Below are positions 44,136 through 55,480 of a stretch of DNA of 64,000 bases, one piece after another. Positions within the stretch are counted from its first letter, which is position 1. The number at the start of each line of letters is the position of its first letter. Below the pieces are notes generated by a model. That model was not told where the DNA came from, did no database searches, and saw nothing but the letters and a program-made list of their open reading frames with translations. Origin of the DNA: Bombardia bombarda (taxonomy: Eukaryota; Ascomycota; Sordariomycetes; Sordariales; Lasiosphaeriaceae); assembly GCA_030512295.1 (NCBI GenBank), contig JAULSR010000005.1, positions 1,674,001 to 1,738,000 of the forward strand. The letters are read 5' to 3'. Both the position numbers and the translations under genes were made by a program.

Positions 44136-46542
44136 ATGTCGGACTCCGAGGTCGACTACCTCCAAGCGGGCTTCGACCCCTACTCGCTGACCGTCCCGCG
44201 CCTGCGCTCCGTCCTCGTCACCCATAACGTCCAGTATCCCGCGACAGCCAAGAAGTCGCAGCTCGTTGATCTATTCAACGAGCATGTCGCCCCGCAGTCC
44301 AAGAAGATCCTGGCTGCCCGCGCCCGCGCCCGGAGAACTAGCAAGGGTATTACCGATGCCGACTCCCAGAGCACCGCGAGCACAGACTTCTCCATGGAGC
44401 AGGAATTGATGCCACCTCCCACCACTTCGCGCGCTAGGTCCCCGCGGAAGACTACCAGAGTGAAGCACGATTCGGAAGAGTCGGACCACCCTCGTCCTGC
44501 GCCGCCTGCGCCGACCAGAGAAAGCCCGCGCAAGAGGCAGTCGCGATCAGTTAGCACCCAGGCAACAGCTGTGTCGGACACCGACACTGGGCCTGACGTC
44601 GAAGCACCGAGCACCATCAAACGTAACCGCCGGGTAACGCCAGCGACCCCGACAGTGAAGCTAGAGCCGCTAGAAGACACAACCTTCTTCAAGCGGACAC
44701 CCGAGACCGCCGACGTCTTCAGCAGCGAGAACCCCTTCCAGAGTGGGAGCCCCCCACCGACTACTGTCAAGACGCCCAGCAACCGCCGGAAGACCACCGG
44801 CATGGACTCGGTCATCAAGCAAAAGGCTACACCCAATACGAGCAGGAGACGAACTGATGGCTTGCCGTTCGACACCATCGATGAGCCGAAACGGTCTGTC
44901 TCCAAGACCTTTTCTGTGCCCGCCGCCAAGCGCAACGGACCCAGGACCCCTGAGCCCGCGCCAGTCGTTGAGGCTGGAGAGGAGTTTACCCCAGAAGAGC
45001 AGCTGGCGCTCAACCAAGAGGAATATGCCAACCCCCGACTGGCCGTTGCTCGTAGGAAGCAACCTCGTGCCACTCGCCGATCCAACCTATCGACACCGTT
45101 TTTCGTTCTTGTCACTACGCTTCTGGGTGCGTACGCTGCTTGGTACAGGCAGGAGAAGGTTGCCATTGGATATTGTGGACTTGGGAGAGAACCGAATCAG
45201 CTCATCCCCGCGAACATCCAGCTTCCGGATTGGGCTGCAGACTTGGCTTCAAGAGTTGGGCTGCAAGACGTTCAAGTTCCCGACGTCCCTGACTGGGCTC
45301 TTTCTTTTGTGGAGCCGCAGTGTGAGCCTTGCCCTCCGCACGCATACTGCTACGAGGACTTCACCGTCCGCTGCGAACCAGACTTCCTCCTCAAGCCGCA
45401 CCCGCTTTCTTTGGGCGGCCTTGTTCCTCTGCCGCCAACGTGTGAACCTGATGGTGAGAAGGTTAGGCGAGTACAGGCAATTGCGAATAAAGCCGTTGAA
45501 GAGCTGCGGGATCGTCGCGCAAAGTATGAGTGCGGTGAGCCGCTAGAGGCCGAGGGCGAGCCCGTGGCCAGTCCTTCCATTGAAGTACAGGAACTCAAGG
45601 AGACTCTCAGCGCGAAACGGAGCAAGAGAATGGCTGCTGAGGAGTTTGATGACCTCTGGACTGCGGCTCTCGGCGAGCTGAAGGCTATCGACGAAGTCGA
45701 GGTTGTAGTGGATGAGACTCCAACGGAAGAGTAAGTTATTCCCATTTCTATCCTGTCAACCCCCCCCCCCCCCCCCCCCCCCCCCTCCCCCCGAAAGTGC
45801 CCATAATCTTCTGCAAAACTTTTACACGCAGGGTGTTACACACCGGTATCTGACAGCTTGGACTAACCAGACTCTTCACCGAACCCATAGAAATGGAGGT
45901 TCCCCTTCCTTTCCAACCACCAGACTATCGTCCACCTCTCTCGCTCGCCTTTCGTACACGTGCGCGATCCGACGCCAAGTCAAGCTCGGACTGGCTCGAC
46001 ATCGACTCAGCATTGCTGGACTAATCTTCTCCCTGCTGTCGGCCCTCTACGGCCGCCGCCGCTACCTCACCAACCGCGCCGTGTCGGCTCAGATCCCGGC
46101 GCTGGTCGACGAGGTCCTCGAGCGCCTTGCCAACCAGAAGGAAGTCGCCTTCGAGGACGGCGGCGACGACGCTTTTCTGTTTTTGCCTAACCTGCGCGAC
46201 GACGTGCTCCGTTCTATTCATACCCTCGACCAGCGAGAGCGCATCTGGCAGCGCGTGAGGGCGGTCGTGGAGCAGAATAGTAATGTCCGCACGGGCCAGC
46301 GGGAGAGTCATAATGGTGAGGTCGGGAGGGCGTGGGAGTGGATTGGGCCGAGCAGGGCTGGGGCTATTGAGGGGGGGTCGGCCCGGCGGCGCAGGAGCGG
46401 CCGGGTGTCATGGGGGCCGGGGGTGAAGAGGGAGATTGAGGATGGGAAGGTTGGTGGTGGTGGCGGTGGGGAGGTGGTGGAGACGGCTGGTACTGGCAAG
46501 GCTAATTACCGGAAGTGGGAGGAGGGCCGGCCGATTTACTAA
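44136..46542 (+). CDS. src1: Inner nuclear membrane protein Src1/Heh1 (HeH and MAN1-C/MSC domains)
   Basis: Anchors chromatin (rDNA, subtelomeres) at the nuclear envelope and takes part in pore quality control. Exons 44136-45730 and 45891-46542; the 160-base intron has GTAAGT, CTAAC at 45863-45867 and CATAG at 45886-45890, and carries a 26-C run. The product has 748 residues. Parts in order: HeH/SAP-like DNA-binding fold at about 8-50 (LTVPRLRSVLVTHNVQYP, KSQLVDLFNEHV); a Ser/Pro/Arg-rich nucleoplasmic linker; first span about 320-342 (FFVLVTTLLGAYAAW); a Cys-rich luminal segment (CEPCPPHAYCYEDFTVRC); after the intron RRQVKLGLARHR and the second span (LSIAGLIFSLLSALY, about 567-587); then the MSC domain (LFLPNLRDDVLRSIH, RERIWQRVRAVVEQNSNVRT, GEVGRAWEWIGP, SGRVSWGPGVK) ending KWEEGRPIY. 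An upstream in-frame GTG at 44058 is not a likely start. Unspliced, the frame stops right after the donor. Confidence 0.93.
45760..45792 (+). repeat. Poly-C tract in the src1 intron
   Basis: About 26 consecutive C, one T, then six more C. It lies 30 bases after the donor and about 70 bases before the branch point. The complementary strand is a long G run able to form a G-quadruplex and the C strand an i-motif. Length is likely unstable. Confidence 0.95.
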
Positions 46543-47584
46543 TACTAACTTTTTGTTTTTTTTGTTGGTGAGGAGGGTTGGACGTGTTTTTATATCTATT
46601 ATTATGGTGGCGGCACACGCTGCCTTGTCGTTGTTGTATTATCCTTTTTTGCCAACTAAGGTCACGAGATTCTTTTTTGTAATTTTCATTTGTACTTATC
46701 CAATTACATTCTCTATGGTTTATTTTCTATGTGTGATGGTGGTTGTGGACGTGAAAGAGGTGTCTGGGTGGGGGTGGTGGTCTCTGGAAGAGCGGTGATG
46801 TGTGAGTCCACGCATGCCTATGGGATTGTGTCTGAACAATTTCCGATGTTGTGGTGGGTTGGGATGGTTTAGTCTACATCTTTACTTCTCCTGAATTCGC
46901 GGACGGGGTGATATTGAAGCCCAGGGCTTTTTTTTTTCTCAACTCGCTGGTTCGATTGATTTGTATTCAGTTGGGAACCGGAGGGTATGGACGGCCCTTT
47001 TTATATCATGATCTTTGCTTATCTGACAACTGTTCAGGATGAAGTGCATCTATGAGCGAAACTGAAGGTGGATTTCATCATTTTGTAGGATTGCATTCTT
47101 GATCTCTATAGCTTTTGTGCTCATTAGGTATTCATGACTTTGTCTAAAACTGATCGAACACCTTTCCTGCTTTGAAACGGCGATGCTATGCATGTAGTGA
47201 GAAACTTAGGTAGCAATAACCAACAAAAATGAAGCGAGTTATCACCCGTCGCGTGATATAAGCCCGATTGACAACTTTTTATCCAAGGAAAGCATAGGTA
47301 GGTACCTAGGCGATAGGGGAAAAGAAAGCGCTAGGAAATGAGAATCTGGAATCCCGAGACAGTTTGGATCCGGAAGCCCGAGGGTTTACCTCGTCAACCA
47401 CCAACCCCTTTTGTAGACTTCCCCCTTTATTTCCGCCCACCTTGCGGTCATATACCACCTCCCCCCCAACTACAGCCTTTATATAGCCTCACCCATCTTT
47501 CTCAAGTTCAATCTGACTTTTTGTTTGTTCCATGAAACCGGGTTTTCTCATTTTTTAATCTTCAGGTTTTCAATGTCGAGACTT
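46543..47584. other. Convergent src1/his1 intergenic region
   Basis: T-rich 3' flanks of two convergent genes. A TAGGTACCTAGG copy lies near 47300. No gene recognised. Confidence 0.5.
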
Positions 47585-48869
47585 CTAACTGCCGCGAGTA
47601 TTGTGAATGTCTAGAACCAGAATATCCGTGGCGCCCACGCTCGCCAAGTCGTCCATAACTGGGGCGAGACGCTTCTTCTCGACCATGGCGCTGACGGCGA
47701 CCCAGCCCTCCTCCTCGAGCGACGTGATTGTGGGCGCGCGCTTGCCGGGCGTGATCTTGGTCGCCTCGGGCAGGCTCGTCCGGGGGATGTTGTACTGGCA
47801 CAGAACGTATCTCTGCGCGGTGATGACGCCGCCGATGCGGGCGGCGATCAGGTCCACGAGGGCCTGGTTGCTGGGGGCCTTAGACCTGATGAGGATGGCG
47901 GAGGAGTCGACGACTGTGTCGATGGCCTTGAGGCCGGCGGCCTTCATGGTTTCTCCGGATTCTGTGGGGGGGATTGGTGTCAGTTTCGTGGGTCTAGAAA
48001 AAAGGGGTAGGGGGGTTGAACTAACCAACAAGGTCGACAATGCCATCAGCCACGCCCAGGGCACATGCGGCCTCGACGCTACCGCTGAGCTCGATGATCT
48101 TGGTGCGCAGCTTCCGGCCCGTGAGGGGAGTGGCGTCGCCGTTGGCCAAGCCATCCTGCTCGAGCTCCAAGCGAGAAAAGTACTCCTCCGCGAGGTGCAC
48201 AAAGCTGGTCCCAATGTTCTTCCCGATCAGGTCCTTGCCGTCGACATACTCGCCCTTAGCGGGTACCTGGACCTGCAAGCGGCAGGCGCCGAAGCCGAGC
48301 TCCATGACGGTCTCGCAGCCGCGGGGCTTGGCATCCTCCTCGGGGGTCCATTCGCCGCTCTGGCGGCGGGCCTGGGCCAGGGCGCGCACGCCGGCGTCGT
48401 GCTCGCGGACCTGGTCGAAGCCCGTGATGCCCAGGTCGACGCGGCCCTCACCGACAAAGGTGGGGATGTCGGCGGCGGGCAGGAAGACGAGCGCGATGGG
48501 GAGGTTCTTGACGAGCGCAATGTCGAGGCGGTTCTCGCGCCTGAACTGGATGTCGGCGCCCTCGAGGAGGTTGAGACTGGCGGAGAGGAGGCGACCCTCT
48601 GAGGCAAGGAGGATGGGTTAGTTTGCTGTCACGGGGAGGGAAGGGAAAGAGGGAAGGTGAGTAGGTACTTACTCTTGGGCACTGCAAAGAGCAGGCGGCC
48701 TTCGAGGCTTTGGACGGGGATCAGCTCTTCGTCCTGCATGCTTGCGGCTTCTCGACTGCTAACGAAGGAGAAACGACCATAGGGAATGGGCAATGGGAAA
48801 TGGGGTGGAAGGGAATGGGAGAGGAAGATGGGGAGGAAGGGGGGATACTGACTGGTTTACCAGATCCAT
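47585..48869 (-). CDS. his1: ATP phosphoribosyltransferase, first step of histidine biosynthesis
   Basis: Joins ATP and PRPP to phosphoribosyl-ATP; the histidine-feedback control point, cytosolic. Proposed exons on minus: 48869-48861 (MDL), 48733-48673, 48598-48026 and 47961-47585, giving 339 residues. Introns 2 and 3 are well supported (GTAAGT/CTCAG, GTTAGT/CACAG). The first intron is less sure: an ATG at 48739 (MQDEEL) in frame with exon 2 is an alternative start, though MDL matches the yeast His1 N-terminus. Seen: GRLLFAVPK, split before KGRL; FRRENRLDIALVKNLPIALVFLPAADIPTFVGEGRVDLGITG, the active-site region; GACRLQVQVP; ELSGSVEAACALGVADGIVDLVESGETM, the PRPP-binding loop; and a C-terminal HisG_C regulatory domain (GVITAQRYVLCQYNI, TPGKRAPTI, VSAMVEKK). 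An insert of about 25 residues (RRQSGEWTPEEDAKPRGCE) is absent from yeast His1. Confidence 0.95.
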
Positions 48870-50816
48870 GGCGAACTAGCCGGACCAGTTGCGGCAGGCT
48901 TAGGCACGAATGGAGAGAGAGTCTGCGACGATGGCGAACTGGTCGAGGGCGTGGCGTGGAGGAGTGGATGGGCAAGGATAGGACGGGTTATCACGTCAAA
49001 GTCGCATGCAGATATGTGTGTGTACCTTAAGCTGCAGGAGCAGGAGCCGTCAGTTGGAGAACATATGCACAGAGATGGAAGTAGCGACGGCGGTCATGGC
49101 GGCAGAATATTGGGGGGGGAGGGGGGGGGGGGTAGACGGGATGGAGGGGCATGTAAGTCTAGACGCGGATGGCGGGGTCAATCATCATGGTCGATGAATG
49201 CATCGCATTGGCCATAGGTAAGTAGGTAGCCCATACCTGGACAAGCTCGAGTGGTTTCTCGACTGACACCAATGGCAAAAAAAATCGTAGCTGAGACGTG
49301 ACTAGTGGTGCAAGAAGATTTCGCGTGCTCCTCTTCAGATCTGGTGGCTCCAGAGTCCAGCATGACTCCTCGAGTCGGGAGCCGATTTTTCTTTTGCTCT
49401 CTCCTCTTCCATGCCGCAAAACGGTCCCAGGTGTCCCGTAGCCCATGCCAGCATGTCGTGGGGGGCGCCAGGGTTGTAGTCGCAAAGAAGGGCGGGGCAA
49501 CTGTCAATTGGAAAGGAAGCACGGCCGGCATCGGCCGCCCTGATGTCTCCTCAGAGAGCTTCCCGCGATTAGTAGATTCAGATAATAAGCTCGCGGGCTC
49601 CTTTATTGGGTGCATTCAACTGAAATGTTAATGAACATCATTTGCAGATAATAGACGCAACACACGTATCCGAATACTCACTTACCGTAGACATATCAAG
49701 ACGTGTTAAAGAATAAAGAAGTCAAGACGAATCAGTCCGCGCCCCATGGAAATATGCGCTGCTGCGAAGTGCATGCAATTATTCAAATTCTGTCATTGAA
49801 CCTTCTCATGCGCTCTTGACAGGCGTAGCGCAATTATCTGTACACTACGGCCTCCCAGATGGGTATTTTTGCTTTTCGCGGGATCTGTGAGCGACGGGAT
49901 CTCGCAAATCGATCCCTGGCAGATTCAGGGGTAAAATGCGGCCCTGGCTGTGCTCTGGGCAGCGCCAATCTTTATACGTAACCCCTGCCTGCCGCGCCGG
50001 CGCCGGCGCCGAGCAAGCTGCCGCTGAGGATACGTCACCGCGCCCCTATTCAAATTGATCGTATTACGTTCTGATACCGGACGACCAGAGGGAGCATGAG
50101 TGTATCCTCGGCTTGCTCCACGCTGCGATAATGTACCTGGCATGCTGTATATAATGCCCGAGGTAATTGGGAAACTGGGGAACTCAAACTGATACCGACA
50201 GCTTGACGGGAAGAAAAACGGTAGAGACTAAGGTGGGTGGTATTGTACCTAATACCTAAACGCGGACACGATCGACGGCCAACCTAAAACAAACCTCACA
50301 GATACAAACCACTTCCCAATTCTGCTGGGCTAACAACAACCTGGAAGTTCGTCGGTCACCGAACCACACAGTCACTCACTCATTCGTTGCTTTTCCTCCT
50401 CTTGTCTCAGCTCCCACACACATCTCCCCCCACACTCTTTTACTTACTTTTTTACTTTCTCATTCCCCCCCCCCTACCTTCCTTTTCAGCCACCATCTCA
50501 GAGAGGAAATCGGTACCTTGTCGCACAGCAGTTCGCGCAGTCGCGCAGCAGCAGAAGCAGCAGGTCGCTCCCTTCTTCGGTTGTGGCTCGCCGCCGCCGC
50601 ACCCAGCCGCGAAAACGAATCCGTCGCAGATCAGTCGTGGAACATCTGGCCCCTCTCACGAACCAATCAATTTGATTTACTCTGGGCTGATTATGCTGGT
50701 AAGAAACAACAATCGTTGCTGACTTTGATTTGTCTTGTGTTGTATCCTGTCTGTGTTCCCGTTGTTGGTTTTAGGAGCAGTAGGGCCCCGCGTCCTTGTC
50801 TGTCTCTCGACGCGAC
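48870..50816. other. Divergent his1/sugar-transporter intergenic region
   Basis: No gene recognised. A G-rich run (7 and 10 G) lies at about 49111-49131. GCGCCGGCGCCGGCGCC is at about 49994-50010. A possible CPC-1/Gcn4-like word occurs at 49362-49370. Confidence 0.5.
49362..49370. promoter_or_regulatory. Candidate CPC-1/Gcn4-type site upstream of his1
   Basis: ATGACTCCT contains the TGACTC core of the general amino-acid control element (RTGACTCAY) with one mismatch in the flank, about 490 bases upstream of the his1 start. Amino-acid genes of fungi usually carry such sites. A single imperfect copy is weak evidence. Confidence 0.3.
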
Positions 50817-53106
50817 ATGGACCGCCAAGTACTCCGACAACACGCCGCCGCACGGGAAGCAGTTGGTGTTGTTGGACTGGTTGATGACACAGTTGAATTG
50901 AACGGGAATTCTGTTAACACAACCGCCACGACAGTCAGCTTAACTTTCGGACCGCACCAAGCGCCAGCGCTATCAGACGCCCCGCGAATTAGAGGAGAAG
51001 AGAGCTGGTCGACCGATCGCGAACCTTCGACGTGCGAGGAGGGAGGGAATTCGGTGCGCCAGCAGGGCAGGCCCGCGAGCTGGGACGGCAGCGACTGGGG
51101 GAGCGATACATACGACAACAGCAGCAGCAGTCACGCTGAGCCTGACGCTGACTTCGACAACCCCGATATCGACGTAGACCTAGACGATATGTCGACATGG
51201 ACGGGGCAGCCGAGTGTGAGGGGGAGCTCCGAGACGATGCGCATGTTCTTGTTGACATGTGTCTCGGTTGGCATTACGTTCGTCCACACATGAATCCGCC
51301 GCGCGAGGGGTCTATTTGCTGATGTCAGTGTCTTGTTTGCAGCTTCACATGGGGGTTGAGATGACCTGTAAGATATCCCTTATCTCCCATGAGCCTACCA
51401 CGATGCTGACCACATGTTTTGCGATGCGCAGATTGCACGCCCTACCTTCTCTCACTGGGCTTAACCAAGGGCCAGACGTCAATGGTGTGGGTGGCCGGTC
51501 CCTTATCAGGCATGATAGTGCAGCCGATAATTGGCGTCATCGCCGACCAGTCGAGATCGAAATGGGGAAGGAGGAGGCCCATCATTGCCCTCGGGTCCGT
51601 TATTGTCGCATTGAGTCTCCTCACGTTGGGCTTTACCAAGGAGATTGTTGCCGCCTTCGTATCCGATAAACAGACGGCCAGGATATTAACCATCATCCTA
51701 GCTGTCCTTTGTCTATACGTGGTTGATTTTGCTATCAACGGCGGTGAGTTCAGAATGAACCCCTGAACCCCTGAACCCCTGAGTGCCATCGTTGGTTAGC
51801 ATCAGCTGACCTGAATGGCTTTCTCCCAGTCATGTCTTGCGCCAGAAGTCTGGTTGTGGACACCCTACCCATACAGAAACAGCAGGAAGGGGCTGCCTGG
51901 GGTGAGTCTCCCCAAAATACTTTACTGCTACCGCCTGCGCCGTGATTGTTAACACAATTCCCTTTAGCAAGCCGCATGGGCTCCCTTGGGCACATCATAG
52001 GCTACGGCATGGGCGCGGCCGATCTTCTCCAAATCTTCGGCACCACGCTCGGAGACACGCAATTCAAACAGCTCACCGTCATCGCCGCCCTCGGCATGCT
52101 GGCCACCTCGGCCATCACCTGTTGGGCCGTGACGGAGCGGGTTCTCGTCTCGGTGCGCCACGACCCGCGCCGCGCCCAGGGCCGCTTCAAGGTCTTCCGC
52201 CAGATCTGGTCAACGCTCCTGACCCTCCCCCCACGCATCCGCGCCATATGCTGGGCCCAGTTCTGGTCCTGGATCGGCTGGTTCCCCTTCCTCATCTACA
52301 GCAGCACATGGGTTGGAGAGATTTACTTCCGCTTCGACGTGCCCGCCGAGGTCAAGGGGACCAAGGACGCCCTCGGCGACATGGGCCGCATCGGGAGCAC
52401 CGCGTTGACCGTGTACTCCACCGTGACCTTCATCAGCGCCTGGATACTGCCACCGCTAGTCCGGGCCCCAGAAGACGACTCCTTCACCCACCGGCCGCCG
52501 GCGAGCATCGCTCGCTGGGTCGAGACGCTGAACAAGTTCAAGCCTGACCTCCTCACGGCGTGGTTCGCTAGCCATCTTATATTCGCCGCCGCCATGGCGC
52601 TCACCCCCTTTGCTGGCTCGTTCCGGTTCGCCACTGCGATCGTGGCGATGTGCGGGATTCCATGGAGCGTAGCTATGTGGGCGCCCACCACATTCCTAGG
52701 CGTAGAGGTGAACAAGCTGAGCGGCGCATCTGATCACTCTGGGGCGCTCCCGAACAGCGGCGTTGCGCCCTATCGCCGTCTCTCCACCGCGTCTAGCATC
52801 GAAATGCGGGAAATCGGCGATGCCGAGCCGGGGACGACAGGCAGCAGATCGACGGGCGAGCTGAGTGGTGTGTATTTTGGCATCCTGAACATTTACACCA
52901 CGATACCACAGTTCATTAGCACATTCATGAGCGCCATGGTGTTTGCCGTGCTCGAGCCCGGAAAGAGTCCTGAGCTGGCTACAGATGCGCACCCCAGTGA
53001 ACATAATGACACAGAAGGGACAAATGCCATCTCGGTCTGTATGTTTATTGGAGCTATCAGTTCGCTGGCTGCTGCCGTGGCGACACGCAAGTTGAGGCAT
53101 GTATGA
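50817..53106 (+). CDS. Sucrose/alpha-glucoside-type sugar:H+ symporter (GPH/SUT family), frame broken by one base
   Basis: Twelve-span plasma-membrane carrier of the glycoside-pentoside-hexuronide/SUT superfamily, like fission-yeast Sut1; probably imports disaccharide with protons. Exons: 50817-51277, 51343-51367, 51432-51743, 51830-51901 and 51968-53106. After a 140-residue acidic cytosolic N-terminus come span 1, YCTPYLLSLGLTKGQTS, WVAGPLSGMIVQPIIG, the hallmark RSKWGRRRP loop, and SCARSLVVDTLP in the next exon; then the large central loop and C-terminal spans (WAQFWSWIGWFPFLIYSSTWVGE, GVYFGILNIYTTIPQFIS). Exon 2 has 25 bases where the frame needs 26: it reads TGGGGGTTGAG, and a sixth G would give FTWGVEMT as in relatives. 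A poor alternative donor (GTTGGC, 51266) would restore frame but lose conserved residues. About 669 residues if intact. Confidence 0.9.
51757..51783 (+). repeat. TGAACCCC x3 tandem repeat in an intron
   Basis: Three consecutive 8-base units plus part of a fourth, a few bases after the donor of the third transporter intron. Confidence 0.85.
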
Positions 53107-53355
53107 CGAGGTATATTAATCGAAGTACGACAAAGGCGGTGAAGGATCTCGAGTGGTTTATTCAGGATTGTTGAATGCATTGTTATCGGAGCGGAGGGCT
53201 TTGTTTGTTGGGAATAGAACAACGGATCGGAAAGGAGTTGGCGTGCATCCACATGAGCGTAGCGTTTTCCCAAACTCACATTGCCTTTTACACATCCCCG
53301 GCACAATACCACACCTGTTCAGCAACACAGCTCAATCAATCGGTCCGCATCGCAT

Positions 53356-53560
53356 CTCCTGAACAGTGGCTATGAAACTATTCGTCAAGACTGTTCTCCC
53401 GAACAGTGCCTCTGAAACGATTCATCAGGACTATTCTCCTGAACACTGCCTCTGAAACTAATCATCATCTGCATTGCATCTCCTTAACAATGGCTCTGAA
53501 TCTATTCATCAATACTGTTCTCCTGAACAGTGCCTCTGAAACGACTCATCAAGACCCTTC
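53356..53560 (+). repeat. 40-base minisatellite, five imperfect copies
   Basis: Copies start at about 53356, 53396, 53436, 53480 and 53520. Each begins CTCCTGAACAGTGCCTCTGA and ends in an ATTCATCA-type stretch; the third copy carries four extra bases. The period is not a multiple of three, so a coding role is unlikely. Confidence 0.85.
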
Positions 53561-53689
53561 TCTCCATCAATTCACCGACCAAAAAAAAACTATCTAAGGA
53601 TCCTTCCCCCACCGCCATGGACTCAAAACTTTTTTCTCTCATCATCACACTCACACATCCTGCTTGTACTACTACTCTAGCTATTAAAA

Positions 53690-53920
53690 ATGGGTGTCGT
53701 GATCTCTTCTATCTTTGTGGGGACTCCGGTCTTCACTCCTCCTACTCTCTCTACTACTCGTAGGGCTCCTTCTACTCCTACTCCTACTTTTCCTGCTCCT
53801 CCTCCTACTTCTACTCGTAAGACTTGTAGTATGACTCCTCCTACCCCTACTCTTACTTTTCCTTCTCCTCTTCCTCCTTCTACTTTCACTATTAATACTG
53901 CTTTTCTTAATGGGGCTTAA
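53690..53920 (+). CDS. Short Pro/Thr-rich ORF with T-ending codons, doubtful gene
   Basis: A 76-residue frame starting MGVVISSIFVGTP and continuing as Pro/Thr/Ser repeats (TPTPTFPAPPPTSTRK, TPPTPTLTFPSPLPPSTF). After codon 15 nearly every codon ends in T, unlike the C/G-ending host genes. It may be a simple CCT/ACT sequence array or a remnant of a foreign or mobile element. No start context or partner gene supports expression. Confidence 0.2.
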   Translation: MGVVISSIFVGTPVFTPPTLSTTRRAPSTPTPTFPAPPPTSTRKTCSMTPPTPTLTFPSPLPPSTFTINTAFLNGA

Positions 53921-55480
53921 CCAGGTAACTTTACCTATCCCCCTTTAATTTAACCTGTATTATTAGTTTCGTATGTTAAGGTTTGGGACGGTGAAAGGGA
54001 TAAGACCTAGAATAGCTAAACATGGCAGCTGGGCACCGGAATACCGAGGAGTTTCGAGGCGTTGCAAGGTGATTTTGAGAAGAGCCGAAGATTCGGATAC
54101 TGGGTGCAGAGGATTTTTTTTTTTGGATAGTTTTATGGAAATACCTAATAAAAGACCATTAAACAACTGACAGTCAGTTCAATTAGTCCAGTGAATTTCT
54201 ATTCGTGAATAATATGTGAATGAATCTTAAACAGATTTAGTGCTTGCATGTAGTCGTATGTTAGACCAAGATAGATATGCTCAGAATTACCGAGTGAAAC
54301 ACATTTCTCTTCTTGTGCTCATGGGGCATGTTCTCAAAGACGCTGATACATGTAAAAGTTGTTCCATCTCTACGTGGGTAATGCCTATAACAGAGTTTAC
54401 CTTCTTGTCATGGAACGAAGAGACTGTTCAACGTCTAGAAATCAAGCACGTAGGGGGAGGCAGCTGCAATAGCAATAAAAAACAAGTCTTTAAAAGAAAA
54501 ATACGGCGAGCGACCGTTACGAGCGCCAGCCAAAATAATTATTATGTTCGATACCTTATTTACAAGCTTTTTGTTGTGTAGTCTTTCCACAGCAGGTGAT
54601 TTGGATTCGATTCGACGACAAACCCGCCGCAAAACACCGCTTTATGCCCAGCCACACACACACACACGCACACCCGTCCGCACCCGTACCCCCATCTGAT
54701 TGATTGATTGACTGATCGATCCATAAAAGACGCCAGAGAAAGAAACAACACCAAGGAAACAGACGGTGGGAAAGGGGGAACGAAATCGGCCGAGCCAGCA
54801 GCTTCTTTTCCCTTTTTTGTTTCATTTCTTTGGCGCAAAAGTTCCGCCATTAAGAGAGGGAAGCAAAAATAGCCCTCTTCATCCATATCTTTTCTTCTGT
54901 TCCCAGTGGTTTGTGTTTGTTTATACCCAGTCCCCCCGCCGACCTCCTGTTTTCACGCCATGCAAATGCCATGTACATATTGAAAAGAGAAAATAAAACA
55001 ATAAACATAGAGTGTTTCTCCGGTAGTGTCAGAAACCCCCATATGTGACCTCGGTGGTGGTCGAGGGTGTCAAAGATTTGCTGGTCGTTTGCGTATGCGA
55101 CAGCAGCAGGCCTGCCTGTCAGGGGAAGTTGGGATACCGACGGAACCGTGTAAGGATGTGCCCAAGGGTGTCATGGCCAAGTTTCGTAATGCCGCGTAGA
55201 GTGTTGTCGTGCGACGACAGGTCAACGATCAGATATACGGTACGGTTGGCTGGTATGTTGGTATGCCAAAAAGATTGACAACGCCAAATATCCAAAACCT
55301 TGACCAAGCGCGCACACACTTTTGATCGTGAAGCACGAGAGCTGCCAACCTTGGACAATCATGGAGTTGACTATCACCCGTCTTGATCCAAAGTGGCCGT
55401 TTGTTCAGAATGGTATGGTTTGGTTCTGCCGGTATCCCTCCTTGCCCCTGGCTCGTTGCTGTTGTTGCTGGCTGGCGCAC

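Larger units (their letters stand above)
53107..55480. other. Intergenic, minisatellite and low-complexity ORF
   Basis: No standard gene. Holds a five-copy 40-base minisatellite (53356-53560), a T-ending-codon ORF (53690-53920), AT-rich DNA to about 54560, a CACACACACACACG run near 54652-54668 and (TGAT)n-like sequence at about 54697-54718. Confidence 0.55.

Noticed and set aside
44180..45166. 328-codon minus frame opposite src1
   Set aside because: Shadow frame; no domain, while the plus strand holds a coherent Src1 protein.
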